64,000 nucleotides of DNA from NCBI GenBank assembly GCA_047833645.1, contig CP181259.1, positions 1,116,001 through 1,180,000 on the forward strand, in the 5' to 3' direction. Origin of the DNA: Pseudolactococcus sp041800635 (GTDB lineage: Bacteria; Bacillota; Bacilli; Lactobacillales; Streptococcaceae). Positions 1-9,435 of the stretch are shown piece after piece; within the stretch, counting starts at the first letter, position 1, and each line of letters begins with the position of its first letter. Both the position numbers and the translations under genes were made by a program. Under the pieces are notes generated by a model. It did not search any database and was not told the origin of the DNA. It saw only the letters and a program-made list of their open reading frames with translations.

Positions 1-328
1 TCGCTTGATAGCGTTCTAACTTCACTAATCTATTTAACCGTTTTCAAATTCTTCGCTATGAACGTGGCTCTCTACTTATTCTGTCCAATCTTATCCTTCT
101 CGTTATATCATACTGACTTATCAAATAATAAATGTAGCCTAATGCAAAATACGTATTCGATAGAAATACAACTCCTAAATTGAACCTCAAATAAGTGTTT
201 ATTAAAATCAAAAAGACCTTATTCTTGGCAATAAAGTCTTCTCTCCTATTGATAGAGTAGGCAATATTGGTCGGCCATTCAATCAAAATTCCAAATGAAA
301 AATATTCGAAAAGCTATCCCGTTAGCAA
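1..328. other. Gene-poor stretch at the left edge, possible remnant
   Basis: I see no gene I can support here. On the minus strand an open frame of about 80 codons (56-310) without an ATG encodes a hydrophobic stretch rich in Leu, Ile, Tyr and Phe followed by a basic Arg-rich tail. It could be a leftover piece of a membrane protein downstream of the flippase gene, or chance in AT-rich DNA. No clear hairpin terminator follows the flippase stop at 329, so the transcript may continue past the window edge. Confidence 0.3.
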
Positions 329-1849
329 TTATTTTTTTACTCTAACAATCCTATTTTTTATTATGCCAAAATACGGACTTTTGGCATGTAAGGCAATCAC
401 AATAACGTCTAACAAAATCGTTGCAAGTGCTCTCGCCCCTAAAGTGAGCCAAATATTATCTAGGACAATCAGTGAAACAATTTGATAGATCACGATAATA
501 ATAACCGTTGCTAATAACAAATGTAGCCAATTATAGACTAAGAATTTTTTAGCAGGGTGTTTAAAGCCTAAACGAAAAACTTGTAAAGCCTCAAACCACG
601 TATTAATGACGACATTCGTGACAAGTGTCCCTAACAGAACACCTGCAACACCTAAATTTGTTTGCGTAACGAATAGTACCGATAAAATCAAGTTAGACAA
701 CGCTTCTACAACTGACTTTACACCTTGAAACTGTAAGGCACCATAGGCAAACATGAAAGCATTAATGGTTTGTCTCATCTGACCAATTAAATAATTGATA
801 ACAGTAAAAAGCAAAACCCAGAAGCCCATCACATAAGATTCTCCAGCCCAAGCTTGTATAAATGGGGTCATTAAGGTTAAAAGACCTGAGGAGATCACGA
901 TTACCGCTATATAATTTAAAAAGTAAGCTTGATAGAACGTTTTGATATTGTCATCTTTAGAATTTTTGATTGACATGTTACCAATACTTGCGATGACTGA
1001 GCTGATTGTTTTATTGGTGACAAATGTAATACTAGCTGTTATCAATAAATAATTGGCATACTGACCTACCGCCGCTAGACCTATAAACTTAGAAATAATG
1101 ATATTATCCGTTGAGTTTAAGACGACACCACCAACTTTTGAGCCTAATAATTCTAGGACGTTACGCTTGATAATACCGAATTCTTCTTTGGTAATTCGCT
1201 CATCTTTATATTCTTTCAAGTAGCTGTGTTCTTGATCGACAACTCTTGAAATCATAAAATTTGACAAAAAAGTACAAACCACTTGAATAATTAAGTAGAA
1301 AATAAAATTTTTAAAAACGATCAATACCACTGATTGTAGGGTCATTTGAATAACCGTAAACCAAAAGATATTTAATTGATTTTTGTACTCTTCCTGATTC
1401 GCTGTTAACAAAGTTCGCTTATAGGTGAAAAAATAAGACGAAACAATGTTCAATAGAAATAGAAGATAGATAATCGGAAGACCTTCTACAACTTCTCCTT
1501 TAATCAAGGTATGGACAAAAGGAAAAAATGCAAGCCCTGATATAGCAACAACGATACCGATAATCTGATAAGCGTGTTTATAAAAGCGCATGTATGCAGA
1601 GATTTTAGCGTGTTCTTCATTCGCTATTGGGCGATATAGGTTAAAAGCAATCGCTGTCCCCAACCCCAATTCAGCAAAAGAAAACACCGTAAAAACATTT
1701 GTCAGAAGGCTATTTGTACCGAGGTAAAGCTGGCCTAACTTCATGATGAACAAAGTTTGAACGACAAACTTAAAGATAAGCAGTATAATTTGTGTACCAA
1801 ATGAAATGATCAGATTTTTAACTGCTTTTTGAGAATTTGTAACGTCCAT
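329..1849 (-). CDS. Polysaccharide flippase (Wzx/PST type)
   Basis: A 506-residue integral membrane protein with about 12-14 hydrophobic segments along its whole length, typical of the polysaccharide transport branch of the MOP flippase superfamily. The N-terminal region has the family pattern of a first helix followed by a TLFIMKLG-like segment and a polar FNLYRPIANEE loop. It should flip an undecaprenyl-linked repeat unit or side-chain precursor across the cytoplasmic membrane. It is the last gene of the cell-wall polysaccharide locus, directly after a GT2 gene (60-bp gap). The rhamnan backbone is exported by the RgpC/RgpD ABC transporter instead, so this flippase points to a second lipid-linked building block. 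Family assignment is firm; substrate is inferred. Confidence 0.85.
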   Translation of the reverse strand: MDVTNSQKAVKNLIISFGTQIILLIFKFVVQTLFIMKLGQLYLGTNSLLTNVFTVFSFAELGLGTAIAFNLYRPIANEEHAKISAYMRFYKHAYQIIGIVVAISGLAFFPFVHTLIKGEVVEGLPIIYLLFLLNIVSSYFFTYKRTLLTANQEEYKNQLNIFWFTVIQMTLQSVVLIVFKNFIFYLIIQVVCTFLSNFMISRVVDQEHSYLKEYKDERITKEEFGIIKRNVLELLGSKVGGVVLNSTDNIIISKFIGLAAVGQYANYLLITASITFVTNKTISSVIASIGNMSIKNSKDDNIKTFYQAYFLNYIAVIVISSGLLTLMTPFIQAWAGESYVMGFWVLLFTVINYLIGQMRQTINAFMFAYGALQFQGVKSVVEALSNLILSVLFVTQTNLGVAGVLLGTLVTNVVINTWFEALQVFRLGFKHPAKKFLVYNWLHLLLATVIIIVIYQIVSLIVLDNIWLTLGARALATILLDVIVIALHAKSPYFGIIKNRIVRVKK

Positions 1850-1909
1850 TGTTTAACTCCGTGTTTTTATAATATTAGGTGACGCCATTTTATCCGACTT
1901 AATGATTGA

Positions 1910-2848
1910 CTATTTTTTGAAAATAAAAATGATGTCTCTGATACGGCTCGACATACCATAATATAATCGCCATTGAGTAATTACTTGTAAGACCGTTCGA
2001 AATAGAGCTCTTTTTTTAGCATTGATAACCCTTCTAATATAAAAATCTCGATTTTCTTTTACAATTTTGATATCTGCCATTTGTTTATCAAACATAACTT
2101 CATACAAAATTGTATAATAACTTGCAAATAATTCTAATTCTTGAACATGTCGGGCATTCGAATGTTTTAACGATAAATAATTGCCACTCGCGTTACCATC
2201 ATGACGAATATGTATTCCTAACGGTTGATTTAAATTATAACCCGTCCCCAATACACTTGAAATCCCAGTCATTAAATTATCATGAGATAGAATTAAGCCA
2301 TCTTTATAGTATGACATCACGTAATCAACAAAACTCTTTCTCATCGCAAATGTCCAGCCTTGCCGGTTATTATGATACTCCGTATTATACTGATATTTTG
2401 ATATTTTTTTATCAGAGTCGATAAACTCTACAGCATCAGGAATCGTAGCAGTTTTTGACCGAATCTCTAATTTAATATCAGAGCTTAATACATCTATTCC
2501 GTCATTTTCTTCCAAAACTTCAACTTGTCTTTTATTTTTATCTAAAAACCAAGTATCATCCTGATCACTAAAAAAAACATAGTCAACTTTTAGTGGTAAT
2601 ACATCTAATAATAATTCTCTGAAATTCAAACGCCACCCTAAATTTTGTGAATTTCTTTGAATACTCCAACCTGATAAATTATAGTCTAAAATGTAATTTT
2701 CAACAAATTCTACTGTACTATCTGTTGAACCATCATCACGTATCAAAACATAGGTCGGCGGAAGCGTCTGTTGTCGAATCGAGTCTAATTGCTCCTTAAT
2801 AACTTTTTCACCATTATAAGTTGCCATGATGACTGCTGTATTTACCAT
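1910..2848 (-). CDS. Family 2 glycosyltransferase
   Basis: About 312 residues with a GT-A fold. The N-terminus reads VIMATYNGEK, followed by LIRDDGSTDST (nucleotide-sugar binding) and FFSDQDDTWF (DXD metal-binding site). This pattern is shared with rhamnosyl- and glucosyltransferases such as RgpB. I chose the ATG at 2848, which has a GAGG ribosome binding site just upstream, over a TTG four codons earlier that would overlap the preceding stop. The stop of the upstream SDR gene (2850) is one base away, so the two are translationally linked. It probably adds one sugar to the variable oligosaccharide made by this part of the locus; donor and linkage cannot be read from sequence. Confidence 0.85.
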   Translation of the reverse strand: MVNTAVIMATYNGEKVIKEQLDSIRQQTLPPTYVLIRDDGSTDSTVEFVENYILDYNLSGWSIQRNSQNLGWRLNFRELLLDVLPLKVDYVFFSDQDDTWFLDKNKRQVEVLEENDGIDVLSSDIKLEIRSKTATIPDAVEFIDSDKKISKYQYNTEYHNNRQGWTFAMRKSFVDYVMSYYKDGLILSHDNLMTGISSVLGTGYNLNQPLGIHIRHDGNASGNYLSLKHSNARHVQELELFASYYTILYEVMFDKQMADIKIVKENRDFYIRRVINAKKRALFRTVLQVITQWRLYYGMSSRIRDIIFIFKK

Positions 2849-2849
2849 T

Positions 2850-3905
2850 TTAAACCTCAACTGATTGGATTGTTCTTTTCAGTCCTTCTTCTAGACCGAC
2901 CACTTTTTCCCAACCTAAATTCTCTATTTTAGTAGTATCTAGATACGTTCTTCCCATTTTACTATAACCTGCACTCATGTTTTTTGGAATATCAAAAACA
3001 ACTTTAATTGCTTTTTCAGGGAAGAGTTCTACCAATTTACTTGCTAAATCACGAATTTGAACAGGACTGTCTTCATTTCCTACGTTATAAGCATTCTGAT
3101 TCACGCCCTGAAGAAGGGTTAAAAACAAAGCTGATACGGCATCGCTAAGGTAACAAAAAGCACGCTCTGCACTACCATCACTCTTTAGAATGATATCTTC
3201 GTTGTGCAAAACATTCGATAATAAATCGCTCATAATCCGACCATCGTTATCAAAAACCATTCCAGGACCATAGGAATGTGCTATCCGTGCAACAGTAAAT
3301 GGTACACCATATTGTTCGGAGTAACTTTTCAATAATGTTTCGGCCATTCTCTTACTTTCAGGATAACAAGCCCTAGTCGCTAAGATATCGAACCCGCCAT
3401 AGGCTTCCTCGTCAATTTTATCTTGAACTGATTTGCCATAAATTTCACGAGTGGATAGGAAAAGAAAATTGGTCGTTTTTTTTGCTTCAGCAAGTTTCAG
3501 CATATTTAGTGTGCCAATGACATTGGCATTAATGATCCCTACAGGATCTTCTAAAATGAAACGTGGACTTGCATTACTTGCAGCATGAACAATATAGTCA
3601 ACATTTGATTCATAATTTACGCTTTCCGTAACATCATGTTTAATCAGCTCAAAATTTGACATCTTACTTAAATCTGAAAATCGCGCTTTAGCTTTTTCAA
3701 TATTACGAGCAGTTGCGATGATTTTTATATTTGCATTTTGAGTCTCATTCAAATAAGCAAGTACATATACCATATAGGTCGCCAACATCCCATTTGCCCC
3801 TGTGATCATCACAGATTTATTTGTCATTCTATCCCATTGAATATATGATTGGCTGACGATTGTCGACATATCCTCTTGAACAATGCGATTCTGATAGTTA
3901 ATCAT
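2850..3905 (-). CDS. SDR-family NAD-dependent epimerase/reductase, probable CDP-alditol step
   Basis: A 351-residue extended short-chain dehydrogenase. The dinucleotide-binding motif TGANGMLATY is near residue 36, the DYIVHAASNASP strand follows, and the catalytic pair is YPESK (YxxxK) with a preceding LSTREIYG segment. It overlaps the IspD-like gene by four bases and precedes a LicD gene's operon partners. Pneumococcal capsule loci that make CDP-mannitol or CDP-arabinitol pair an IspD-like cytidylyltransferase with an SDR of this type, which reduces the nucleotide-linked ketose. I infer the same role here: reducing a CDP-ketose to a CDP-alditol. A plain nucleotide-sugar epimerase remains possible. 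Confidence 0.75.
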   Translation of the reverse strand: MINYQNRIVQEDMSTIVSQSYIQWDRMTNKSVMITGANGMLATYMVYVLAYLNETQNANIKIIATARNIEKAKARFSDLSKMSNFELIKHDVTESVNYESNVDYIVHAASNASPRFILEDPVGIINANVIGTLNMLKLAEAKKTTNFLFLSTREIYGKSVQDKIDEEAYGGFDILATRACYPESKRMAETLLKSYSEQYGVPFTVARIAHSYGPGMVFDNDGRIMSDLLSNVLHNEDIILKSDGSAERAFCYLSDAVSALFLTLLQGVNQNAYNVGNEDSPVQIRDLASKLVELFPEKAIKVVFDIPKNMSAGYSKMGRTYLDTTKIENLGWEKVVGLEEGLKRTIQSVEV

Positions 3906-4633
3906 GATTCTACTCCATAAATTTGAGAAATTTCTTGTGCATCTTTTAAGGCTTTAAACATATAGAAGTCATCAGGTGTTGTAATCTTAATATTTTCATA
4001 TGGCCCTTCAACAATGTGAAGTTTAAGATTATACATGCCCATGAGTGTGGCAGAATCGATCGCATTATTAATACCATTTGCGAGTGCATCACGTTGAACT
4101 TCCAAAATTTCATTTAATTTGAAACTTTGGGGTGCTTTCGCTGTAAATGAACGATCGCGATCAACCACTTCGGTGATATCATTTTCTTCACCTACTAGTA
4201 CAACGGTCTCCTTCGCAGGTGCTGTTGTAATGGCTGAACCGAATTTTTTTACTGACTCAATGTTTTCATGAATAACTTTCGCATTGATTAACGGACGAAC
4301 ACCATCATGAATCAGAACAACGGTTTCTGATGTATCATCAGCGATTTCTTCAGCTGCAACCAGGCCATTATAGATAGATAATTGACCAGTATCTCCTCCT
4401 GGTACAATCGCTTTTACCTTATTCAAGTGAAATTGAGGGACCAATTCTGCCATATAGTCCATCCAGTCAGCAACACACACGACAACAATTGCATCGATTT
4501 CTGCTGTTTGTTCAAAAAGTTCTATTGTATGAACAATAATAGGTTTACTGTGCACTTCTAAAAATTGTTTTGGTTTTTCCTTAGAACGCATGCGACTTCC
4601 GACACCACCAGCGAAGATAAGTCCTATGTTCAT
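3902..4633 (-). CDS. IspD/TarI-family cytidylyltransferase
   Basis: 243 residues from the ATG at 4633, which has AAGGGA upstream; longer starts run into licD. It carries the nucleotidyltransferase signature GLIFAGGVGSRMRSKEKPKQ at the N-terminus, VLIHDGVRPLI in the middle (metal and CTP binding) and the VVDRDRSFTAKAPQSF segment typical of IspD and TarI/CrppA enzymes. It should join CTP with a phosphorylated polyol or ketose to give a CDP-linked product. The setting within wall polysaccharide genes next to an SDR and LicD argues for a wall polyol (ribitol-, arabinitol- or mannitol-like) over isoprenoid synthesis. The exact substrate is not visible. Confidence 0.85.
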   Translation of the reverse strand: MNIGLIFAGGVGSRMRSKEKPKQFLEVHSKPIIVHTIELFEQTAEIDAIVVVCVADWMDYMAELVPQFHLNKVKAIVPGGDTGQLSIYNGLVAAEEIADDTSETVVLIHDGVRPLINAKVIHENIESVKKFGSAITTAPAKETVVLVGEENDITEVVDRDRSFTAKAPQSFKLNEILEVQRDALANGINNAIDSATLMGMYNLKLHIVEGPYENIKITTPDDFYMFKALKDAQEISQIYGVES

Positions 4634-4634
4634 A

Positions 4635-5462
4635 TTATTTCCCTTCTTTCCAATACCACTTATAATGATCATGATTGACACGTTTATTTTCAGGTGGTAA
4701 TTGCATATAATCCCCATACAACTGGGATAGATAGGCATCATGATTTTTTATTTTCCGAAGCGTCAAATCCTCAAATTGAACATCTTCGTATTCCAAAAAG
4801 ACTGCATTCTCAAAACATTCTTTTAAACCATAATAAGAAGGTACAAAGCCAATATATTTTTCATCATGATTTTCATACTTTTGCATCTCTGTATCTAAAG
4901 CAATCGCAATTTCTTGCCACTTCCCTTTTGCTTTCAAAAACTGAGGAAAGCGTAAAACTAACTTCGCAAGAAAAACACCTAGGTTAGGCCCCCAAGCATA
5001 GTAAGGGAAACTATCACTCTCTAAAAGTATTCCAGTCTCTCGGCATGCTAACTGAAAATTTTTCCTCTCATTTTCATCCTCAGGTAAGGCATCCATTGGA
5101 AAGATGTCCACAAAAACCCCTAAATCTGGCTGAGTATTTGAGAATAAGCTCTTCACATTCGTTTTACTATTATATAGTTTCGCAAAGGGGACTAATGTCT
5201 TTTCAGTCGTATAGTGCAGTAATTGAAAAGGTGCTAAATTTTCACTTGTTTTAATGACCTGGATCAGTTTTTCATACTCACTTCGTTTAAGCATGATATC
5301 AATATCATCATCCCAGGGAATAAATCCCTTATGACGAATCGATCCTAACAAGGATCCTCCGCCCAAAGAATATTCTATCTTGTTTTTCCGACAAACGTCA
5401 TCAATAAAACTGACCATATCCATCTGAATTTTTCGTATCTCAGACTCCGTTAATGCTTTCAT
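4635..5462 (-). CDS. LicD-family phosphotransferase
   Basis: 275 residues with the LicD hallmark near residues 33-57: GGGSLLGSIRHKGFIPWDDD followed by IDI, the metal-binding Asp cluster of this nucleotidyltransferase-fold family. LicD proteins move phosphocholine or polyol phosphate from a CDP carrier to a glycan; the animal relatives fukutin and FKRP move ribitol phosphate from CDP-ribitol. The stop at 4635 is one base from the start of the IspD-like gene, so product and user of the CDP compound are co-translated. There is no choline kinase or LicC in view, so I favour polyol phosphate as the cargo. Intact and normal in length. Confidence 0.88.
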   Translation of the reverse strand: MKALTESEIRKIQMDMVSFIDDVCRKNKIEYSLGGGSLLGSIRHKGFIPWDDDIDIMLKRSEYEKLIQVIKTSENLAPFQLLHYTTEKTLVPFAKLYNSKTNVKSLFSNTQPDLGVFVDIFPMDALPEDENERKNFQLACRETGILLESDSFPYYAWGPNLGVFLAKLVLRFPQFLKAKGKWQEIAIALDTEMQKYENHDEKYIGFVPSYYGLKECFENAVFLEYEDVQFEDLTLRKIKNHDAYLSQLYGDYMQLPPENKRVNHDHYKWYWKEGK

Positions 5463-5480
5463 TCCTTACACCTGCTTCCA

Positions 5481-6494
5481 TCATTTTATCAACGTTCCAT
5501 AAATCGTCAACTGACCATCTCGTATTTTAGGTACTTGTATTTTCCAAGATAATTTCACAAACTCAAAATCTTTTGAAACTTGCGTTGTCATCTCTTCTGT
5601 CGCTATTTGTGACAAACTATAGTGATAGCCACCAGCTAGCATATCTCCTGGATCATAGTTATGCAGTGGTAATTTTCTCATATCTGCTGACAATTCAGGC
5701 AGAGCTTCAAAAGTCAAATCAATCATCTTATCTAGCTGTAGGTAGTGAATCACTTTACTATAGCGCTGCCAGTAAGCATCATTTACAGTTTTTATGGCTT
5801 CATAGAGATATGTATTGGTCCCTCCTAAAAAATAAAGTTGCCAATCTCCTTGACAAGTGCCATGATCACTCGAAATCGGTAAGCTTTTCTTCGCACGATA
5901 GGAGAAAAAAGGTAAATCAAAAATTGATTGCTCTTGTTTTTGATTGACCCATAAGGTAGCATCCATCCAAATTCCGCCATGTTTAGCTAACAAATTGATC
6001 CGTAATTGATCCGAAAATTGCGCGTTCGTCATCTTGCCGGATTCAAAAAGTTCTAAAATCCTTGGCTGCAAGTCGACGTAATTGGTAAAGTTTGAACTGT
6101 CAACATTGATAAATGTTGTATCACTTGGAAACTGTTTTTGCATCTGTTGGATACAAGTTGTGACAAGCTCTGGTGCTGATTCTATACCCTGCCACCAAGA
6201 ATACCAAACTGTTTTATTTTTAACTTCACGTCTTTGATAATTATCTGAAATAGTTGAAAACTCTGCTGAAAAATCTTTTTTTAAGCGAGATTTAACATTT
6301 TCATAACATATTTTTTCAAAGAAGAAAGCCATTTTAAACAAGCCATTCTTTAAAGGTTTAACAGGCATCACGATAGCCAGCCATCTAAAATGGCAAGATA
6401 AAATCCTAGGGAATGTGATTTTAGGTGACCAGTAAAAAATATTGGGAATGTTTAACTTATAAATTCTAGTAATTGACTGGAACATATTTTTCAT
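5481..6494 (-). CDS. Capsular polysaccharide synthesis glycosyltransferase (GT32-like)
   Basis: 337 residues. The central part reads KTVWYSWWQGIESAPELV, then QFSDQLRINLLAKHGGIWMD followed by ATLW. This is the Caps_synth/GT32 pattern in which the DXD-type Asp sits after a GGIW motif. The first 60 residues are basic and aromatic and probably dock the enzyme on the membrane. It is likely a cytoplasmic transferase adding a sugar to the lipid-linked oligosaccharide. It lies 3 bp from the upstream acyltransferase gene and 18 bp from licD, inside the same transcription unit. Confidence 0.8.
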   Translation of the reverse strand: MKNMFQSITRIYKLNIPNIFYWSPKITFPRILSCHFRWLAIVMPVKPLKNGLFKMAFFFEKICYENVKSRLKKDFSAEFSTISDNYQRREVKNKTVWYSWWQGIESAPELVTTCIQQMQKQFPSDTTFINVDSSNFTNYVDLQPRILELFESGKMTNAQFSDQLRINLLAKHGGIWMDATLWVNQKQEQSIFDLPFFSYRAKKSLPISSDHGTCQGDWQLYFLGGTNTYLYEAIKTVNDAYWQRYSKVIHYLQLDKMIDLTFEALPELSADMRKLPLHNYDPGDMLAGGYHYSLSQIATEEMTTQVSKDFEFVKLSWKIQVPKIRDGQLTIYGTLIK

Positions 6495-6497
6495 AAT

Positions 6498-7520
6498 TTA
6501 CTTCAACCTCAAGATTGGCTTCTCAACTAAGATATAAGATAAAAAAGCAAAGGGAATCGTAATAATGACTGACAAAATAACATTAACAGCAAAAGGCAAG
6601 GTACCATTTGTTACATGATAAATGGTTTGCTGGATTACAAAAGCATAGATGTAGGCACCATAAGAGATATCATATTTACTACCAAATTTATAAAATCTAA
6701 TCGTTCTTGAATAAGATAATGCAAAAACTAAGTAAGTCAATGGTATAATATAAAGACTCGTAAATGATAAGTTTATGTTTGAGAAAATAATGTAGCTAGC
6801 TAAAGCCACACCAATCCACACGCCTTTAAAGTGAATATCTGATTTCATAAAGTAAAATAACATGCCAGCAAAAAAGGCTAGAAACATTGGCACAACCAGT
6901 GTCAAGCTGTGAACCGCAAAATTATTTTGTGGGAAAAAATGAATCAGAATGGACACAAGCGTTGTGATTCCAATTAAAACTAGAATAACTTTTTGATTCA
7001 ACCATTTTAAATTTCCTAAAATAGCAACGCCAATATAACATAGAAATTCCCAAAAAAGCGTCCATAAACTACCATTAACAGCATTAGCATAATGATTGTC
7101 TGCGAACACGCCTGGTAAATTACTCGTTGCTGTCACAAGCGGTATACCCTTAAACGGATAAAGGTAAACTTGCAGATTTTGAAAATAAGCTTTCATACCC
7201 AAATTTGAGACTAATGGACCAACAACAAAAGCTGTCAGTAACATCACAGCAATCAAACCGGGATAAATTCTTAGCAATCTAGCTTTAAAATAATGCCAAC
7301 TACTCTTACTTCTTACAAAACTTGCTGTTATAAGATAGCCTGAAATAATGAAGAAAACATAAACGGCGAATTCACCAAGACTTACACCTGAATGTAATAC
7401 TTTTACAATTGGCTCATCCATGTTAATTTTAAAAATAGCAAAAGAATGCACGTAAATGACCATCAGTGCTGCTAATAATCGAATAATGTTAAAATTATTT
7501 TCTCTTGAATGCTGCATCAT
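6498..7520 (-). CDS. Membrane acyltransferase 3 (OafA/WecH-like)
   Basis: 340 residues with about ten membrane segments. The N-terminus carries the family signature NNFNIIRLLAALMVIYVHSF, with the catalytic His in YVHS, and the FFIISGYLI segment follows near residue 57. Members transfer acetyl or succinyl groups across the membrane to sugar hydroxyls. In this locus it probably O-acetylates the wall polysaccharide. It is packed tightly between a GT2 gene (7 bp) and the GT32-like gene (3 bp). Confidence 0.88.
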   Translation of the reverse strand: MMQHSRENNFNIIRLLAALMVIYVHSFAIFKINMDEPIVKVLHSGVSLGEFAVYVFFIISGYLITASFVRSKSSWHYFKARLLRIYPGLIAVMLLTAFVVGPLVSNLGMKAYFQNLQVYLYPFKGIPLVTATSNLPGVFADNHYANAVNGSLWTLFWEFLCYIGVAILGNLKWLNQKVILVLIGITTLVSILIHFFPQNNFAVHSLTLVVPMFLAFFAGMLFYFMKSDIHFKGVWIGVALASYIIFSNINLSFTSLYIIPLTYLVFALSYSRTIRFYKFGSKYDISYGAYIYAFVIQQTIYHVTNGTLPFAVNVILSVIITIPFAFLSYILVEKPILRLK

Positions 7521-7527
7521 ATCCTCA

Positions 7528-8325
7528 TTAATTGAATTTTTGATTTTGAGTGTAGATTTTCATGATGAGTTTTGAAATAAATTCTGGCCAATACCGATTA
7601 AACATCTCAAGCTCTTCTTCATTTCGTCTACCACTAGCTATTTCAGCTGTTGTGGTAGAGCCTTCGTGTATGCGATGATGCATCAAGTTCCCTTTAACAT
7701 AACGCATGACACCTGGCATTTTCATGATTCGTTCCCAAGCATCCCAGTCCAATACCATTCGATATTTTTCATTAAACTCAAAATTGGGTAATTTTTCCAT
7801 ATTTAATGACACTGCTGGTGCTGAGATAAAATCTCCAAAAGCGAAAATCCTTCTTTGCCAAAACTTCCACCTTGGAAACCAATTAATAATGTGCAAAGCA
7901 AAAGTCTTAATTTTAAGACCAATATTTCTTGGTCGTAGGTTACCATCGCCATCAATTTCGGAATAATCGGAATAAACCATTAAGGTGTCCTCTGATTTTT
8001 GGAAAGATTTCAAAATCTCTGTGCCGTAGTTCTCTAGGTAGATTTCATCTTGTTGTGCAATTGTTCCATATTTAGTTGTCACAAAAGACAAAGCATTTGT
8101 CCAGTCCTTTGAGATACCACCGCCAGATTTTGTGAAAAATGGTATCTCATATTTGACACACAAATCATCTAAAAAACGACTGGGTGTACTTGAATACATG
8201 ATAACTTTTGATTTTCCTGATTTAACCGTTTCCTGATCCATAACAGATACGATACATGCTTCCAAGTATGGGTTCTCACCATAAGCACACAGGACAAAGG
8301 TATGTATTGCTTGTTTATTTGTCAT
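7528..8325 (-). CDS. Family 2 glycosyltransferase
   Basis: 265 residues. The N-terminus HTFVLCAYGENPYLEACI is a diverged GT2 start, followed by VIMYSSTPSRFL and a probable metal site in TIAQQDEIYLENY/MVYSDYSEIDG. A VLDWDAWERI segment in the C-terminal half matches the acceptor-side region of GT-A enzymes. It overlaps the upstream SDR gene by 11 bp, so the two are translationally coupled. It probably adds the sugar produced by that SDR; this is inference from position only. Confidence 0.72.
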   Translation of the reverse strand: MTNKQAIHTFVLCAYGENPYLEACIVSVMDQETVKSGKSKVIMYSSTPSRFLDDLCVKYEIPFFTKSGGGISKDWTNALSFVTTKYGTIAQQDEIYLENYGTEILKSFQKSEDTLMVYSDYSEIDGDGNLRPRNIGLKIKTFALHIINWFPRWKFWQRRIFAFGDFISAPAVSLNMEKLPNFEFNEKYRMVLDWDAWERIMKMPGVMRYVKGNLMHHRIHEGSTTTAEIASGRRNEEELEMFNRYWPEFISKLIMKIYTQNQKFN

Positions 8326-9157
8326 ACTTCTCCATTATTTTATTGATAATTGTGACATCAGCCCATGTCCCTGGAGAATCATAAGGTCGATCAGGAAATG
8401 CACCGTATGTCAATTTTATTTTAAAATCATTGTCTGTGATAAAACGTTCTACACGACTTGCAAGTGTTTCCGGTACGCCTGTTGCAACATTTATAATACC
8501 TGAAAACTCATCTTGCGAAATCGTTGTCACAATCTGTTTAGCTAAGACATCAATATTAATGAAATCAAATTTATTTTTCCCTGTTGTAAATGGGAAATTT
8601 TCTTTTCCTTCATGCTCAGCTTGAACAAGCTTAGCGAAAATTGATGACCCACGTGCATCATCACCAACAATATAATAGGCTCGTAACCATTGAACAACCG
8701 TATCAGTATTTTGTGTGATATTAAATAAAATATCACGTAGGGCATTCTTAGCTATACCATAGAGAGATTGTGGATTTGTAGGCGTCTGATCATCAATTGC
8801 ACCTTCATGGTAACCAATTTCGTGCATCGTCCCCATGACCGCAATTTGTTTCACGCCACTATCCACCATTCTTTTCAAAAAATGATAATGGTTAGCTAGA
8901 TCTTCAATATGTGTTTCCGAATTATGTACAAAACCATTACGCCACGCTAAGTGAACGATAACATCTGGAGAACCTAACTTTTCAAACAAATCATCCTCAT
9001 CTGAAAAAATAGAATGCGTCACTTGAATAACTCGATCATCTACCTCATCAAAATCAAAATCAGCAGCCAGAACAGTCAATCCTTTATTTAAGGCAGCAGT
9101 CACAACGTGTCTACCAATATAACCATTTGCTCCCGTAATTAATACTTTTTTCGACAT
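8315..9157 (-). CDS. SDR-family nucleotide-sugar reductase/epimerase
   Basis: 280 residues from the ATG at 9157, chosen because AGAGGAG lies just upstream; an earlier ATG adds 18 residues with no ribosome binding site. It has TGANGYIGRH for NAD(P) binding, DVIVHLAWRNGF, and the catalytic YGIAK (YxxxK). Its short length and the WRNG/GTMHEIGYHEG features are like 4-keto-6-deoxy-sugar reductases that finish dTDP-sugars. It could use the RmlB product made upstream to give a second 6-deoxyhexose donor. Substrate is a guess. Confidence 0.7.
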   Translation of the reverse strand: MSKKVLITGANGYIGRHVVTAALNKGLTVLAADFDFDEVDDRVIQVTHSIFSDEDDLFEKLGSPDVIVHLAWRNGFVHNSETHIEDLANHYHFLKRMVDSGVKQIAVMGTMHEIGYHEGAIDDQTPTNPQSLYGIAKNALRDILFNITQNTDTVVQWLRAYYIVGDDARGSSIFAKLVQAEHEGKENFPFTTGKNKFDFINIDVLAKQIVTTISQDEFSGIINVATGVPETLASRVERFITDNDFKIKLTYGAFPDRPYDSPGTWADVTIINKIMEKYDK

Positions 9158-9303
9158 AATTTCTCCTCTTCCCATGATCAATGCACTTTGGCTATCAATC
9201 ATGACGAACACTTATAATAACTCGTTTTCGCTACTGTTTTCTGACAACTCACGAACATTTTTTCAGCATTGAATACACTCAAAAACATGGGTTCTATGTT
9301 GCT

Positions 9304-9378
9304 TCATTTTTTCTTAGTTAAAATATTGCATGTTGTGCGACCATTTTCTTGGGGCGCTTCTAATTTTGCTTTTTTCAT
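9304..9378 (-). CDS. Possible 24-residue peptide
   Basis: A short frame with ATG at 9378, a good AGGAGA ribosome binding site seven bases upstream and a TGA at 9304. The peptide begins MKKAKLEAPQENGRTTC and ends in a run of lysines. It sits alone in the 278-bp gap between a DUF2142 gene and the SDR gene. The strong ribosome binding site is the only positive evidence; it may be the preserved start of a gene whose body was lost when the locus recombined. I do not recognise it. Confidence 0.3.
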   Translation of the reverse strand: MKKAKLEAPQENGRTTCNILTKKK

Positions 9379-9435
9379 ACTTTCTCCTGATACCAACAAG
9401 TTATCTGAGTATGATATTTGATACATCTGTTTTCA

